A DNA stretch of 64,000 bases from Coptis chinensis (Eukaryota; Streptophyta; Magnoliopsida; Ranunculales; Ranunculaceae), in assembly GCA_015680905.1 (NCBI GenBank), contig CM027385.1, forward strand, positions 25,612,501 through 25,676,500, given 5' to 3'. The notes under the pieces were generated by a model, which had not been told where the DNA came from, did no database searches, and worked only from the letters and a program-made list of their open reading frames with translations. The translations under genes were made by a program, and so were the position numbers. Positions 48,805 to 59,622 of this stretch are shown one piece after another. How positions within the stretch are numbered: position 1 is the stretch's first letter; every line of letters starts with the position of its first letter.

Positions 48805-49160
48805 ATGATATTGGCTCCCCATTCTACATCGTCCGAGAGTTGTTAGTCATGGTGTTTTATGCTTTAGGAGATGGAAAACAGCCTTTTCTGATCAGCATGG
48901 GTGCTATCTCTCTGAATGCCTTCTTGGATTGGCTTTTGTGTCCGTGTTACGCTTTGGCATACGAGGACCGGTATGATACATTTTACTTGATGGGGGCATT
49001 GAGAGCCTATTGTGTGAAGTTGTGTTAGTATATTTAGAGTCCTAACGAAGTCACTTTCACTGTTAAGGCACTTTCTACATCTTTGGTTACTTCTTTGTCA
49101 GCTTTGGCGCTCTTCACTCTCCTCTCAAGAAAACTTAACCAAGCTTGGACTCCGAGACTC
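48805..49160 (+). pseudogene. Captured MurJ-like lipid II flippase exons
   Basis: Plus-strand exon from 48805 after the acceptor ACAG reads DDIGSPFYIVRELLVMVFYA, LGDGKQPFLISMGAISLNAF and LDWLLCPCYALAYED. A second stretch at about 49055-49150 reads LSTSLVTSLSALALFTLLSR then KLNQAW. RELLVRVFYALGDG-TPF-IS and the following small-residue helix are characteristic of MurJ/MviN flippases, which land plants keep as chloroplast-targeted homologues. Parts between the two stretches are lost and the frame breaks. An intron-like acceptor argues for a plant nuclear source, not bacterial contamination. Confidence 0.75.
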
Positions 49161-49164
49161 GTCG

Positions 49165-50220
49165 ACGCGACAAAGACTGGTTCACCCTCTCTTGCATAGA
49201 AAGTTACCTTTGCTAAAATAGGTAGATCCATATTGATTTCTCATCAAAACAAAGTACATCTTTGTCGATCTTACAAAAGCCGGAATAAGTTACAATGCGG
49301 AATCATACTCATTAGTTCTAACTACTACTTGATAATTTTTAGGAATTCATCGCAAAGGTGCTTACTCTTCCGGAGATGGGGAGATCATGGATATGATGGA
49401 GGTTGCAAATCCGATGTTGTTCATCTTTGTCGGCTCTTTCATCGAAACTTCTTGCTTCGAAATGAAAGCTGAATTTCTTAGCCAAGATGACATCTTCAAA
49501 TATAAATATATGTTAAATCAAAATAGTATTTGCTTTTATTGTTCTTATTCTCTATTCATTTGGTCTTCCTCGCTTCATTTAACGCATCACATGTTCTAGG
49601 TTGAAAATAATAGGAGTATTGAGCCTTACATCTTTGACCATGCTAATATCTCTAGACGTGCTTTGAAGAATATTTCTCTTGGTGACTCTCCAAGGGTTTT
49701 GTTTGTGTAAGATGGATGCAGGAAAACTTGTTATGCTATCAAGTACATTATCTGACTGCCTGGTTTTGTTCCTTGTATAGCCTATCTTGCTTCTCATGAA
49801 GATCCAGACATTGTCAAACTATTCTTGCATGAGTACAAGTCTGCATTGATTTTCTAGTACAATGTTTACGTCTTGTAGAAAAAAAAAAAAGAGTGGTTGG
49901 TTAGGGTCGTGATAGGTTCTTAGATTAAATTGATTGCATCAAGTCGGTGTGATAGGTTCTTGGTTGGGTGATTGTGTTCTCTTTGGCTCGGTTAGATCTA
50001 CAGATTAGATTTTGTTGGTTTATGTTGGCTCGTTACAATTTTTTGTATTTAGTGTAATATTTGTAATTGGAGATGATATTTGTGTGATGAATGTGATTTT
50101 AAGATACGTTTAATCTTTATTTGATGATAAATGACTAGGAAAATGGTATTATATTGGGATGATATTGGCAATTTTATTTTATTTTTTTTTTATTATTTTA
50201 TTTATTTTTTTTTTTAATTA
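49165..50220. other. CACTA-2 interior before the right end
   Basis: No convincing gene. Plus-strand 49387-49600 is open but unrecognised (MEVANPMLFIFVGSFIETSC). A T-rich tract occupies 50172-50225. The subterminal repeats follow. Confidence 0.4.
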
Positions 50221-50221
50221 T

Positions 50222-50630
50222 TTTGATAAATGGGACATCACTTTTAAAGTGATGTATAGAGTTATTCCACATCACTTTACAAGTAATTTAGAATCTGAAT
50301 GAGACGTCACTTCCTAAGTGATGTTAATCGGCCTTATTGATTTCACTTAAAAGTGATGTTAAACGTTATAACATCACTTGTGGACATCGATTAAAAGTGA
50401 TGTAACGTTATAACATCACTTGTGAACATCGATTAAAAAGTGATGCAAAGTTATAACATCACTTGTGGACATCAATTAAAAAGTGATGTGAAGTAACATC
50501 ACTTATGGACATCGTTTAAAAAGTGATGTGGAAAACCCTGACTTTTCACGTCGCCACCAGTTACATCACTTGCAAAAGTGACGTCGTATATTTTTGATAT
50601 CACTTATGGAGTGATTTTAAATGTCTTTTC
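50222..50630. repeat. Right subterminal repeats of CACTA-2
   Basis: About five units of 45-55 bp built on ACATCACTTGTGGACATCGA then TTAAAAAGTGATGT, each a near-palindrome, so the stretch can fold into serial hairpins. It mirrors the left-end motifs. Confidence 0.92.
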
Positions 50631-50898
50631 TGTTGTAGTGAATGTTATTTGTATTTTCATTTGTAATTTTAAATAAAGAGTTATCAAAAAGACATTTGTA
50701 ACCTAATCTTATTTGTGAATTTTTGTAATGAAGATGACTTTTGTTTAATTGAAAATTTTATTGGTTTTTAATTATCCGCATATTTAAACTGTTTATGGGT
50801 TTTTGGGAGTTGAGAGTGCGTCACACCTCGAAGATCGAAGAGTCGGGAACAAATACTGTTTTTCCAAATTCTGTCGAAATTCGGGGTGTGACATAATC

Positions 50899-50976
50899 CA
50901 TCAAGTTTGTTGATTCACAAATGAATCTCACTCATTGATGATTTAAAGCAATGTACAATACACGTAAGTGCCCATT
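50899..50976 (-). mobile_element. Copia-type solo LTR, right part
   Basis: The remainder of the LTR at 20801-21582, displaced by the LARD insertion. It continues directly after TSD TAATC with CATCAAGTTTGTTGATTCAC and ends at about GTAAGTGCCC. On the minus strand this is the 5' end of the LTR. Confidence 0.75.
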
Positions 50977-50982
50977 GTTATA

Positions 50983-52400
50983 TGATAAGAGCCCAAAACT
51001 GTAGTTTTAACCCCTTAACAATCGTACTTTTAGACCAATTATGTGAATAATAAGTAAGAGTTAATACTGATTACGTGCTTTTATGCATTTTAGGCTTCAA
51101 AATCCATTATGTGCATAAATGTGCCACTTGAGCGAGATAAAGGAGCAAAGGTCGGTTGCTAAGGAGTTCTATGATTAAAGGCCAATTTTCAAGAAGACAA
51201 AGCCTCTGTAAAGCCCGGTCAAAAGATGGAAAGTCAAAGTCCACGCGGGCAGAAACAATGCACAAAGTCAGCAGAACTTCCGAAGACCATATCTTTGGAC
51301 TCAGACCTCGAATTGGGCCTACCTTACGTCAAAATGACCGGCTCAGAAAGAGCTTTCCAATGGTCTAAGCCTTGATTTAATAAGAGGAGTAGAAGTGGAC
51401 GAAAAGCCAACTCTAGCTGAATAGGCCTTTTTGGATTGAAAGAATTAGGTTTTGGGCCTGATTCTCTGGCCCAAAACATGGCTCCAAGCCCATGCACGAT
51501 TTTGGATCTGAAACATATAAAAAGAAAGAAAAGCTTAGTTCTTAAGTTATCTAGTTTTATTTAGAAAACTAGTTCCTTGTAATGGTAGCTAGGGTTAGAT
51601 TAGAATAATTTAGATCTAGATTTAGTTTTACATTAATTCATTAGTTAATTCTTATTCAATTTCAGTATTACATTATTGTTATTCATTTGATTAGATTAAT
51701 AAAATAGTTTATTATTATTCAATTCGTTTTTTGTCATTACATTTATAGATCTAGTTTAAATTCTTGTTGATATCATTTCTTAATTATTAATTAGATTTCA
51801 ATTATTGTTTGTTAAATTAGTAAAGTTGGAATCTTGATATTATATTTAGTTTAGATTCATATGGAAATGATTGCGGAATGATTCTCGGCTAAACCTCTAT
51901 TAGAGGGGGTTGCGAAGCCTTGATGAAAGCTTGATTTGTGTTAACGTAGAATAGTTGTAATTCCTTTCCACTCTAGAAATGATTAGTCACCATGAGAATG
52001 TGTTTAATCGTTCACATGCTAGTTATAATTGGTACAAATGCCATGTGTAATTAGGGATTAGGAAGAACCAATTGTTCCTCATGCGAAGCGATTCAATTAC
52101 TTCTGACGATTAAATGCGTTAGCAAGTTAAGTTGAGTTAAGGTGGAATCAAATCCCCCCTAATTCCTTATCATAGAATAAACGTAGTATTTCTATAGTTG
52201 AATTATTGTATCTTGTTAGTTTAAATTGAATCCGTAGTATAATCGTAGAATAGAAATTTCACATAACACATTACTCTCACCATTGTTTTTTGTGTTTGTT
52301 CAATTGAATTTGTTTAAGTCCTGAGAGTTAAGAGTGGAACGAATCCTTACACTATATATGTATTGCATGAATCTATATGTGAGAGTAGGAAATAAAATAT
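50983..52400 (+). mobile_element. Athila-like LTR C, plus orientation
   Basis: Starts TGATAAGAGCCCAAAACTGT. It matches the LTR remnant at 17936, so it is probably the 3' LTR of element 3, with pol deleted between protease and LTR. It contains TCAAAATGACCGGCTCAG (also in LTR B at 14517) and the CTAAACCTCTATTAGAGGGG block. The 3' boundary is uncertain (about 52395-52440); TGATACCGT near 52400 could be an altered primer site. It is roughly 85-90% identical by eye to the inverted LTR D. Confidence 0.8.
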
Positions 52401-52479
52401 TGATACCGTAAGAATAAATTAGCCCAAAAATTAGATGAAACTCTAAACGAAAGTAAAACTAAAACTAAAACTAACTTCA

Positions 52480-53882
52480 TGCCTAATTTATCAAAGATTT
52501 TTACTCTCAATCCTATTGAGATATAGTGGAGTTGATGATTCGTTCCACTCCTAGTTCTTTCACATGTAATGTTTTCTAAGTCTAATCAATCTTAACTAAA
52601 GTCTAATGAGAGATTTACGAATTATAAACTACGATGCGACTACCCACAAGATACAACTAATTAACTACGGAATGCTGCGTTGATTCTATGATAAGGAATT
52701 AGGGGGGATTGATTCCACCTTAACTCAACTTAACTTACTAACGACGAATCGTCGTATTCCGAATTGAACTGCTACGCAGAACAATTGGTTCTTCCTAATC
52801 CCTAATTACACATGGCACTTCTACAAATTCATAACTAGCATGTGAACGATTAAACCCATTCTCATGGTGAATTAATCGTTTCTAGAGTGGAATAGAAATT
52901 ACGACGACCCTACGATAATTGGAATCAAGCTTTCATCAAGGCTTCTCAACCCCCTCTAATGGAGGTTTAGCCGATAATTATTACGCAATCATTTTCGATA
53001 TGAAATTGAATACGACATAATATAAAAATTCAAACTTTATGAATTTTAACTAAACAATAATCAAACCCGAAATCAATAACTACGAAATGAATAACAAACA
53101 ATAAATGAAATTAGATCTAACAAATTTAAATAACAAAATCGAATTTGATCAATAATAAACTACTTTATTTATCTAATCAAGCAATAACAATATTTTAAAG
53201 GTTTAATCTAAACCAAGGAATGAAATGAAACTAAACTTAATTAAAAACCATTAAAACTAGATCTAGAAGCTATTCTAATGGCTACTTTCTATCCTAAGCT
53301 ACTAGATATCTTAAGAGTTAAGTCTTCTTTGTTGATAAGGAGGAAATCAGATCTAAAATCGTGCATGGGCTTGGAGCCATGTTTTGGGCCGGAAAATCGG
53401 GCCCAAAACCAATTTCTTCAAATCAAAAAGGGCTCTTCACCGATTCGGCTTCAACAGACTTTTAGTCCACTTTTGCTCCTCTGATTGGGCCAAAGCTTGG
53501 ACCATTGGAAAGCTCTTCCCGAGCCGGTCGTTTTAACATAAGGTAGGCCCAATTCCAAGGTCTGCGTCCAAAGATACGGTCTTGGAAGTTCTAATCGACT
53601 TTGTGCCTTGTTTACGCCGCGTGGACTTTGACTTTTCAAGGTCTGAGTAGGCTTTACAAAGGCTTTGTCTTCTTGAATCTCGGCCTTTAATCACATAACT
53701 CCTTAGCAACCAACCATTGCTCCTTTATCTCATCAAAGTGGCACATTTTTGCACATAATTGACTTTGAAGCCTGAAACGCATAAAAACACGTAATCAGTA
53801 TTAACTCTTAATTATTACTCACATAATTGGTCTAAAATTATGATTGTTAAGGAGTTAAAACTACAGTTTTGGGCTCTTATCA
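52480..53882 (-). mobile_element. Athila-like LTR D, minus orientation
   Basis: On the minus strand it starts TGATAAGAGCCCAAAACTGT at 53882 and runs left through the same blocks as LTR C (GGCTTCAAAGTCAATTATGT, GGAGTTATGTGATTAAAGGC, TTTGGACGCAGACC). A polypurine tract lies directly upstream, so it is the 3' LTR of a separate minus-strand element whose interior lies to the right. The left boundary near 52440-52510 is not sharp. Together with LTR C it forms a large inverted repeat. Confidence 0.82.
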
Positions 53883-53896
53883 AACCACCCCCAAAC
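53883..53896 (-). other. Polypurine tract of the minus-strand element
   Basis: On the minus strand GTTTGGGGGTGGTT immediately precedes the LTR start TGATAAG. It is the expected second-strand priming site, and it matches the TTTGGGGGTGGTG motif at about 12200. Confidence 0.85.
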
Positions 53897-54357
53897 AGCA
53901 TTTTGCTTGTCCTCAAGCAAATATGAGAAATTAGAATAAGTGACCAAAAATGGAGTTCTGACTACTCTTGTTTCGCTGAGTGCGATTGCATTTACCATAT
54001 GCAATAAAGCCTTAAACCACTAGGAATTCCCTAGTGGACGAGTTCTAGCTTCATCTATACTACAACGACTAAAAAATAAAACTATTGTTTCCTTATTCAT
54101 GCTCCCAATTATCTATACATCTCACTAGTAACGCATACAGAAATATCAAGTCGAAACCTAAGTTAATATATGCATAATAATCGATCATCTACGAATAAAC
54201 ATTTATACAATGAGTAATACTATGAAATGCATTAACAGGTCCGTTTCAAACTTCGAATAAGCGTCCTTAAGTAGGTTCTCACAATAATAGTCAAGATACA
54301 ACACTCTGATTTTTCCACTCAAGTTTCGCTACTCCAGTGCACAGTGGGCACACTTTA
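53897..54357 (-). other. 3' noncoding interior of the minus-strand Athila-like element
   Basis: Reads on the minus strand into the polypurine tract. It shares blocks in inverse order with 13430-13890, including CTAGGGAATTCCTAGTGG and the TGCAATCGCACTC word. It resumes after CACTA-3 at 63897 and continues to the window end (CTTTGTGTATCATTGAGATT on the minus strand). No coding region. Confidence 0.75.
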
Positions 54358-54725
54358 CACTACACCATAATAGGATATTTGCAACACGCACCTTTTTTGC
54401 TTTGCAAACGGTTTTACCGTTAGAAAATTGCCAACGCTATATAAAGCGTTGGTAATGTTGTAAAGTGTTACTTTAATTCGGATGAATTTCTGGAATTAAT
54501 TTCTAACGCTTAAAACCGTTTGAGAAGTGTTACAAATACAAAATTTGAAAATTTTGCGAAATAGCGAAACCAAAAATATCGCGCTCTATTATTTCGGTCT
54601 AAATATAAAACATAACCTTAACTTTATTCTCTCTCCTCTCTCTCTCACCGCCGCTATATTCTTAGGTCTCCTCCCTCTCTCTCACTTCCGGTACTTTAAC
54701 TTCTCCACTGGTAGAAGATATCTTC

Positions 54726-55047
54726 ATGAGTAATTGTTATTGGGACAATAACAGTGCTCTTACTATATCTGCTCCGAATCTTAAAGTGTTGTAAACTGGC
54801 GATACTAAGCCTGCACATGAAATCCAGATTTTTGCTGCCACCCTTCATCATATTAGTTATATCAGTGATAATCCACCTCATCTTAGTTTAGAGACCCTTT
54901 CATCTTTGTTTCATGCGGAGTTTAGATTCGGAGCTCCTCCTACTTCAGAAACACTACTCTCAGATGCTTTTAGTTACCGCCTAACTAAGATTTTGATGGG
55001 GTTGATTTATGTTGCTCGACTGAGGTTGGGGGTTTCCTATATCGAGG
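54726..55047 (+). pseudogene. Unidentified exon-like fragment in CACTA-3
   Basis: A plus-strand coding-like stretch: MSNCYWDNNSALTISAPNLK, a TAA at codon 23, then TKPAHEIQIFAATLHHISYI, HLSLETLSSLFHAEFRFGAP, TLLSDAFSYRLTKI and LIYVARLRLGVSYIE, ending near a GTATG donor-like site. The composition is protein-like with one stop in over 100 codons. The source gene is not recognised. Confidence 0.5.
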
Positions 55048-56515
55048 TATGATTCTGTATTCATTTCCTACCATTTGACAATTCTTGTTGGTTTTGTATT
55101 TATCACTGTATACTAATTAAGATCCGTTCTCGGTTTACGACCCGGGGTTCTTGATTTCTCTGCGTGTCGGCCTACTTCATTTGTTTGTCTCTCTCACTCA
55201 CTTGAGTTAATACTATTTAAATTTTGCCTGGATTGATGCTGCTCCAAATTTTCTTGCTTCAAAGGTACGATTTTTATTTTTGCCGATGTGTTGGAGCAAG
55301 CATTTATAAGTTATACAATGCACTAATTGGTACGTAATTATAATTCATGAAAAACTTGTCCCTTCAAGTGCTCTGTTAGAAAAAATTAAGCTCCCACTGC
55401 ACTAATTTTGATTGTTTACCTGTTATAATCATTTATACGTGCGGGACCTTAATTCTATTAATCTCAATATACAAATGTATTTGTCATGTAATGTTTTCTG
55501 TTAAACTGTTAAGAAATTTTTTATGACCATACCAAACTTTCAAGCTCAAAAAAGTGCTATCTTGAACTTCATCTGCATATAATGTTGGCGATGATATTAT
55601 TATTTGTGCAGTGGAATCCGTGCATGACAAGTATGGGGTGTCCATTTATCTTTTTGCTAGAAAAATACTTTTTTGTTTTCTTGAAGAAAAACCTTATATA
55701 CTTGCTAACAAAGAAAATTGGAGATAAGGATATAACGTCATCAAGATATTTTCTTGTATTGAGGGTTATTGCAAAGATCTTGGAGAGGTAGAGAGCTCTT
55801 GATGATGTATCACACAAGCTGCCTTTCAGAACATTAAACATTTAAGTGAGCGGAAAACACATGAAGAGTCTTAGTTTGTTGGAGATTCTGATTAAGAACT
55901 TTTCCTTGGGAAAGTAGATCAATTCCCCATCACATTCCTCCTCAACAAAGTGAGATGTAAAATTAGGTACAATCAAATGGTTTCCACGGAGGAGAATAGG
56001 TCACACATGTGGTTGTAATCCGGTTGTAGACATTCTTATTCAATTTTCTTCAGACCAAATTAAATATATCTCACCTTACATTGGGTTGATAATGAATTGG
56101 TACTAGTCGGACTGCTTGATTTTATTTACTTTTAATATGCTCTGCTGCAGACCAGATTAAATATATCTCACCTTACATTGGGTTGATAGTGGATTGGTAC
56201 TAGTCACTTAGTCAGACTGCTTGATGTTATTTACCTTTAATATGCTCTGCTGCAGAAAAATGATACTAAAACTTTTGGCATATGATTAGTGTTAGTGTTT
56301 TAGAATAGGAAACTAATCGATACCTTTCTTCACTCTATGTCCTATCTTTTACCTTTTAATGAAGTTGTGCATGCTTAAGTGTTAACGAATCATGTTGTTT
56401 TTCCTCGGCTAGTTTCTACACGCTGACTCCATTTGTCTCTTTGCAGCAGTTGTTAGCCCGAGGTGGTTAATTTTGCTGCTCATTGTGTTGCTTTGAGTTC
56501 ATAAAAGGACGAGAG

Positions 56516-58024
56516 AAAATGCCAATTTTTAGTTTGATTGGTTTGGATATGTGAATCCTCTCACAAAGCTTGGATGGCTCCGATGGATTGGTGCGCCATA
56601 TGCATCCGGGTTGGATTCATCGGCCACGGTTGCCATCGCGATTCTTGTAGGTTTCGCATCCCGTTATTATCATATTCTTCAGTGGTCTGATTTCCTTGGC
56701 CTGCATATTTAATTAGATTACCATTATTATTTTTACTTATTATTATTATTATTATTGGGTCAATCGCCATAGCGGCAGTATCTTGCCCATGAATATTGGG
56801 TAGGCTATCTTTTGTTATAAGAAAAGAAAGCATGCCCCGCATTTTTATTATATGTTTTAACTTTTAAGGTCACGTGTATATGATTCGTTGAAGGAGACAC
56901 TCATGGAGCCCGTATGGAGATTAGTCGAGACCAAGGTTAAGTTGTAACTATTGTGAAGACTGTTTCCTCACCAAGCAGGTCTTCCTCAGAAAAATGTTAA
57001 CCTTATTTTTAGCACATAAGATGTGAATTTAAGTTATAAATAAAATAATAGTTACTATTTTTCGTCTCTTGACATGTCTAGAAGACTAGAACTGTCAAAA
57101 ACTCAAAAACAAACTCATTTTTCTTTGGCTATTGATTTCACTACTGATGATGTCATTTTCACTAAATGGATCTTTCTCTTCCTTGGGTTTGAATTGACTC
57201 ATTGAGTTGTTATTCACATCGTACCAAAAAAAAGAGTTATTATTTACGTGCATGTGGGAGTGAAAAATGCTCTTTTTGGCTCAATGGGGTTTGCTGTTGC
57301 AGTTGAAGTGGCTTACTGAAATGATTGAGAACATATGTGGATGAGTAAGACTCCTTGTCTATGTTGACTTATTCATTCTTATTAAGCTTGAAATACAAGG
57401 GGTATGCAAATGATGATGGCTTTATAAATCAGGAAGGCCAATTTGGTTGTTAAGTGTTTTAGAAAGGGACCGGCGTATCATTTGTCGAATGAAAGAGTTA
57501 GGCAGCATACTATATTACTATGCTGGCTTTTTGCTTCAAGTTTTATTTAGTGTGACGTAGGTAACAGTTTCCACTGCCTTGTTATATCTCAAGTAGTTTG
57601 AGCCTATGCAGATACTGAAATGAAGTTATTGATGACCTAATTATTATGTGGTTTCTTTTTTTTATTAAATTACGCGATCTCTGCTGTCTTATTGGTATCA
57701 TTGTCTCACTTTCTTATTATTTCTTGCTTTCCTTTCACAAATGGTGGTTGTATGTAATGGTTGTTTCTTTTTTTCTCGAATTTATAGCATACTGACATAA
57801 AGCCGGACTGTTGAGCGCTTATGTTTATGTTTCAAAGCGGGAGTTGTTCGTCATTTTTGTTTTTGCAGTTAAGAGTTGCATTTTAACTTCAATAGTCATT
57901 TCCAAGAATTTCTATCTTCTTGAGCGGGTTACAAGGGAACAACAAAGAACAAACTGATGGGTATGTAATTCCTCATGGCGACTGGTTCGAAATTGTTTCA
58001 TGTCCACACTACTTGGCCGAGATT
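56516..58024 (+). pseudogene. Captured polyprenol reductase exons (PPRD-like)
   Basis: Two plus-strand exon fragments of a steroid-5-alpha-reductase family enzyme that reduces polyprenol to dolichol in the ER. The upstream fragment (about 56540-56660) reads WFGYVNPLTKLGWLRWIGAP and, after a shift, GWIHRPRLPSRFL, like the family's GWIHQ...CHAIL block. The downstream exon (about 57928-58024) reads NNKEQTDGYVIPHGDWFEIV then SCPHYLAEI and ends at donor GTAAGA. EYVIPHGDWFEIVS-PHYLAEI is a signature of polyprenol reductases. The 1.2 kb between is intron-like. Frameshifts make it nonfunctional. Confidence 0.88.
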
Positions 58025-58029
58025 GTAAG

Positions 58030-59330
58030 ACACTCTCTTTCTCTCTCCAAACACCTATTAAAGTTTTACTTACAGACTTGGAAAGTACAAGTTACGAAAT
58101 TATTCCCTAACATGTACTTTGAGAGTAACAGTGTTCGTTTTATTTGTGCTACTGTTAAATTAAAAGTTTATGGACAAGTGTTGTGGATGCTAGGGTTTAA
58201 GTAGGTTGCAGCAGTAAGGTGCATGATGAAACCAAAAGACTTTGCGCCAATAAGTAGAAGATCCATGTTGGGCTAGAATACATCACATAAGGCAACTTTA
58301 ATTTTGGACTGACGAGGTGAGAGCTTCTATTGTGACATCTCAAACTTCTTTCAAACCGGAAACACATGAGAAACTGCTCCATTCTGTATTCCCCTGAAAA
58401 ATGGATATTGTTTGTTTGTCCAAATCAATCACCGTTGTACACCGCGTGTGTAGAGTGTTGGACCTGAAATTTTTTTGGCATGTAGAAGAGTTTGTAAGAA
58501 GCTTACTCTTAAGTGCTTATGTGGAGAAAGGGTCTTTAGAAAATGATAATCTATGATTAGAGTTAGATTAGAAAGTTAATTTGTTTCATAAATGCACCCA
58601 TAGCTAGTGGGAAACATTTTACCAGCCATTGTGAGAGTAAAATGTTACCTTCCATGTAGATGGGATATTGCTTGTCGTTTGTATCTCCAAGCGAAAGGAA
58701 AGAAAATTGGCTTCAGATTTTTTTTTTTAGGTCGGGCTGCTCTTCTTTGCATGTTCATAGAGTTCTTGTCTTGTGTCTTTCAGGAAACAATACTCGTGGT
58801 TAAAATAAAAATTCAATTCTATGTTTGTCCATGATTAATTTTCTACGTATACATGAAAAATATTGCTTACCTGCTGCACTTGAAGGTGGAGATACATGTT
58901 TGCATGGTAGTAAGGCCAGATCCTTACTACTAGAGATTGAACTAACTTTACTGTAGAGTCCATTCATTTCGATGGAGGGTTTATATTAAGTAGAGATGTT
59001 GATTGTCTAATTACACCAATTTGAAGAAACTTCTAGTTGTTGGTGCCGTTTATAATTGGGTTCTTAGACTCATTAAGCACACGTTAACGTATCAATATTT
59101 GAACTGATTTCTATACAAATTGTAGAACGACATATCCTACAAGAGTGACAACAATATACTTTTATGTTTAAGTGTATATTTGTCTTAAAGATTAAAATTT
59201 GAATGCAGATGTCTTTGCATTGTTATAGAAAACCAAGTGAAAAGCCTCATGCGGAATGCCCATTCATCATGTGCAAACCATAAAACTCCATTTTTCCCGC
59301 ACCTTCAGACATACATATAGCTCCGTGATA
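58030..59330. other. CACTA-3 interior, no gene recognised
   Basis: AT-rich sequence after the polyprenol reductase donor. Its next exon is not present. Short ORFs at 58197-58382 (minus) and 58607-58834 (plus) have no recognisable features. Confidence 0.45.
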
Positions 59331-59404
59331 CTCTTTATTTTCGAATTATCTTTCTGCAGTTTACAGTTAAAAGGGGATTGCAGGTGGAAGGAGAGAGGGA
59401 AAGG

Positions 59405-59622
59405 ATGTCAAATAATGGAAACACACATTGGTGTTACAGTGCGGCGGCCCTATCCGACTTTGTGGTCGGGACACAGAATGCCCATATTGCAGTGGAGAAT
59501 TTGTGCAAGAACTCAATGAGGTCGAGGGTAATGGAAGCTTTCTCAGCTTTGATGAGGCAGCGGATGGTAGGGAGAAGCCGTGACCATGATGTAAGAGGGA
59601 GATCTGGTGTGGCAGGAGCACT
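59405..59622 (+). pseudogene. Captured RING-H2 E3 ligase first coding exon
   Basis: Starts ATG at 59405 with MSNNGNTHWCYS, then a frame break, then RRPIRLCGRDTECPYCSGEF and VQELNEVEG, then another frame, IMEAFSALMRQRMVGRSRDH then DVRGRSGV. WCYSC-RP-RL-GRD--CPYC-GGFVQEL is the N-terminal zinc ribbon of plant RING-H2 ligases of the RHC1A type, and the MEAFSA-MRQRM block follows it in that family as I remember it. The catalytic RING is absent. Upstream bases look like a 5' UTR with an intron acceptor (TTTGCAGG-like) near 59380. Sequence joins foreign exons at about 59622. Confidence 0.85.

Larger units (their letters stand above)
38344..50640. mobile_element. CACTA-2 DNA transposon (non-autonomous)
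   Basis: 12297 bp with ends CACTACAACAAATATG and (reverse complement) CACTACAACAGAAAAG, giving a 10-bp perfect terminal repeat CACTACAACA. It is flanked by AAT on both sides (38341-38343 and 50641-50643). The empty site GACAATGTTATTTG is present in the 5' LTR at about 24784. Both ends carry many ACATCACTT / AAGTGATGT words. No transposase is seen. It carries LRR, dynamin and MurJ-like exons on the plus strand and an Hsp90 retrocopy. Confidence 0.96.
21583..50893 (+). mobile_element. Complete LARD-type LTR retrotransposon with nested inserts
   Basis: A whole non-autonomous LTR element: 5' LTR 21583-25038, internal region 25039-26945, 3' LTR 26946-50893. The 3' LTR is split by CACTA-1 and CACTA-2. 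It is flanked by the perfect 5-bp duplication TAATC (21578-21582 and 50894-50898). Removing it rejoins a continuous Copia LTR. Both LTRs start TGTAA and the 3' LTR ends GTGTGACA. The primer site and polypurine region resemble Tekay/Del chromoviruses, but the 1.9-kb interior has no gag or pol. It must have moved with proteins supplied by a related autonomous element. Confidence 0.95.
26946..50893 (+). mobile_element. 3' LTR of the LARD, split in three
   Basis: LTR segments at 26946-29159, 37538-38343 and 50641-50893, totalling about 3.27 kb once the CACTA inserts are removed. Compared with the 5' LTR it lacks about 190 bp near 28588 (the TTGACTTTGAC to GAGATATAATATT segment) and has a short extra TATAATATTCCTAAAA copy. 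Otherwise it aligns end to end. It ends GGTGTGACA before TSD TAATC. Confidence 0.92.

Noticed and set aside
48805..49160. Bacterial contamination or horizontal transfer (MurJ-like)
   Set aside because: It lies within a CACTA element with perfect duplication, next to plant exons, and has a splice acceptor; a plant nuclear homologue is the simpler source.
50222..50630. CRISPR-like repeat array
   Set aside because: The units are imperfect palindromes at a CACTA end without unique spacers, in a eukaryotic context.
50983..53882. A single large foldback DNA transposon
   Set aside because: Each arm starts with the TGATAAG LTR end, the right arm has a polypurine tract outside it, and both match LTR families elsewhere in the window.
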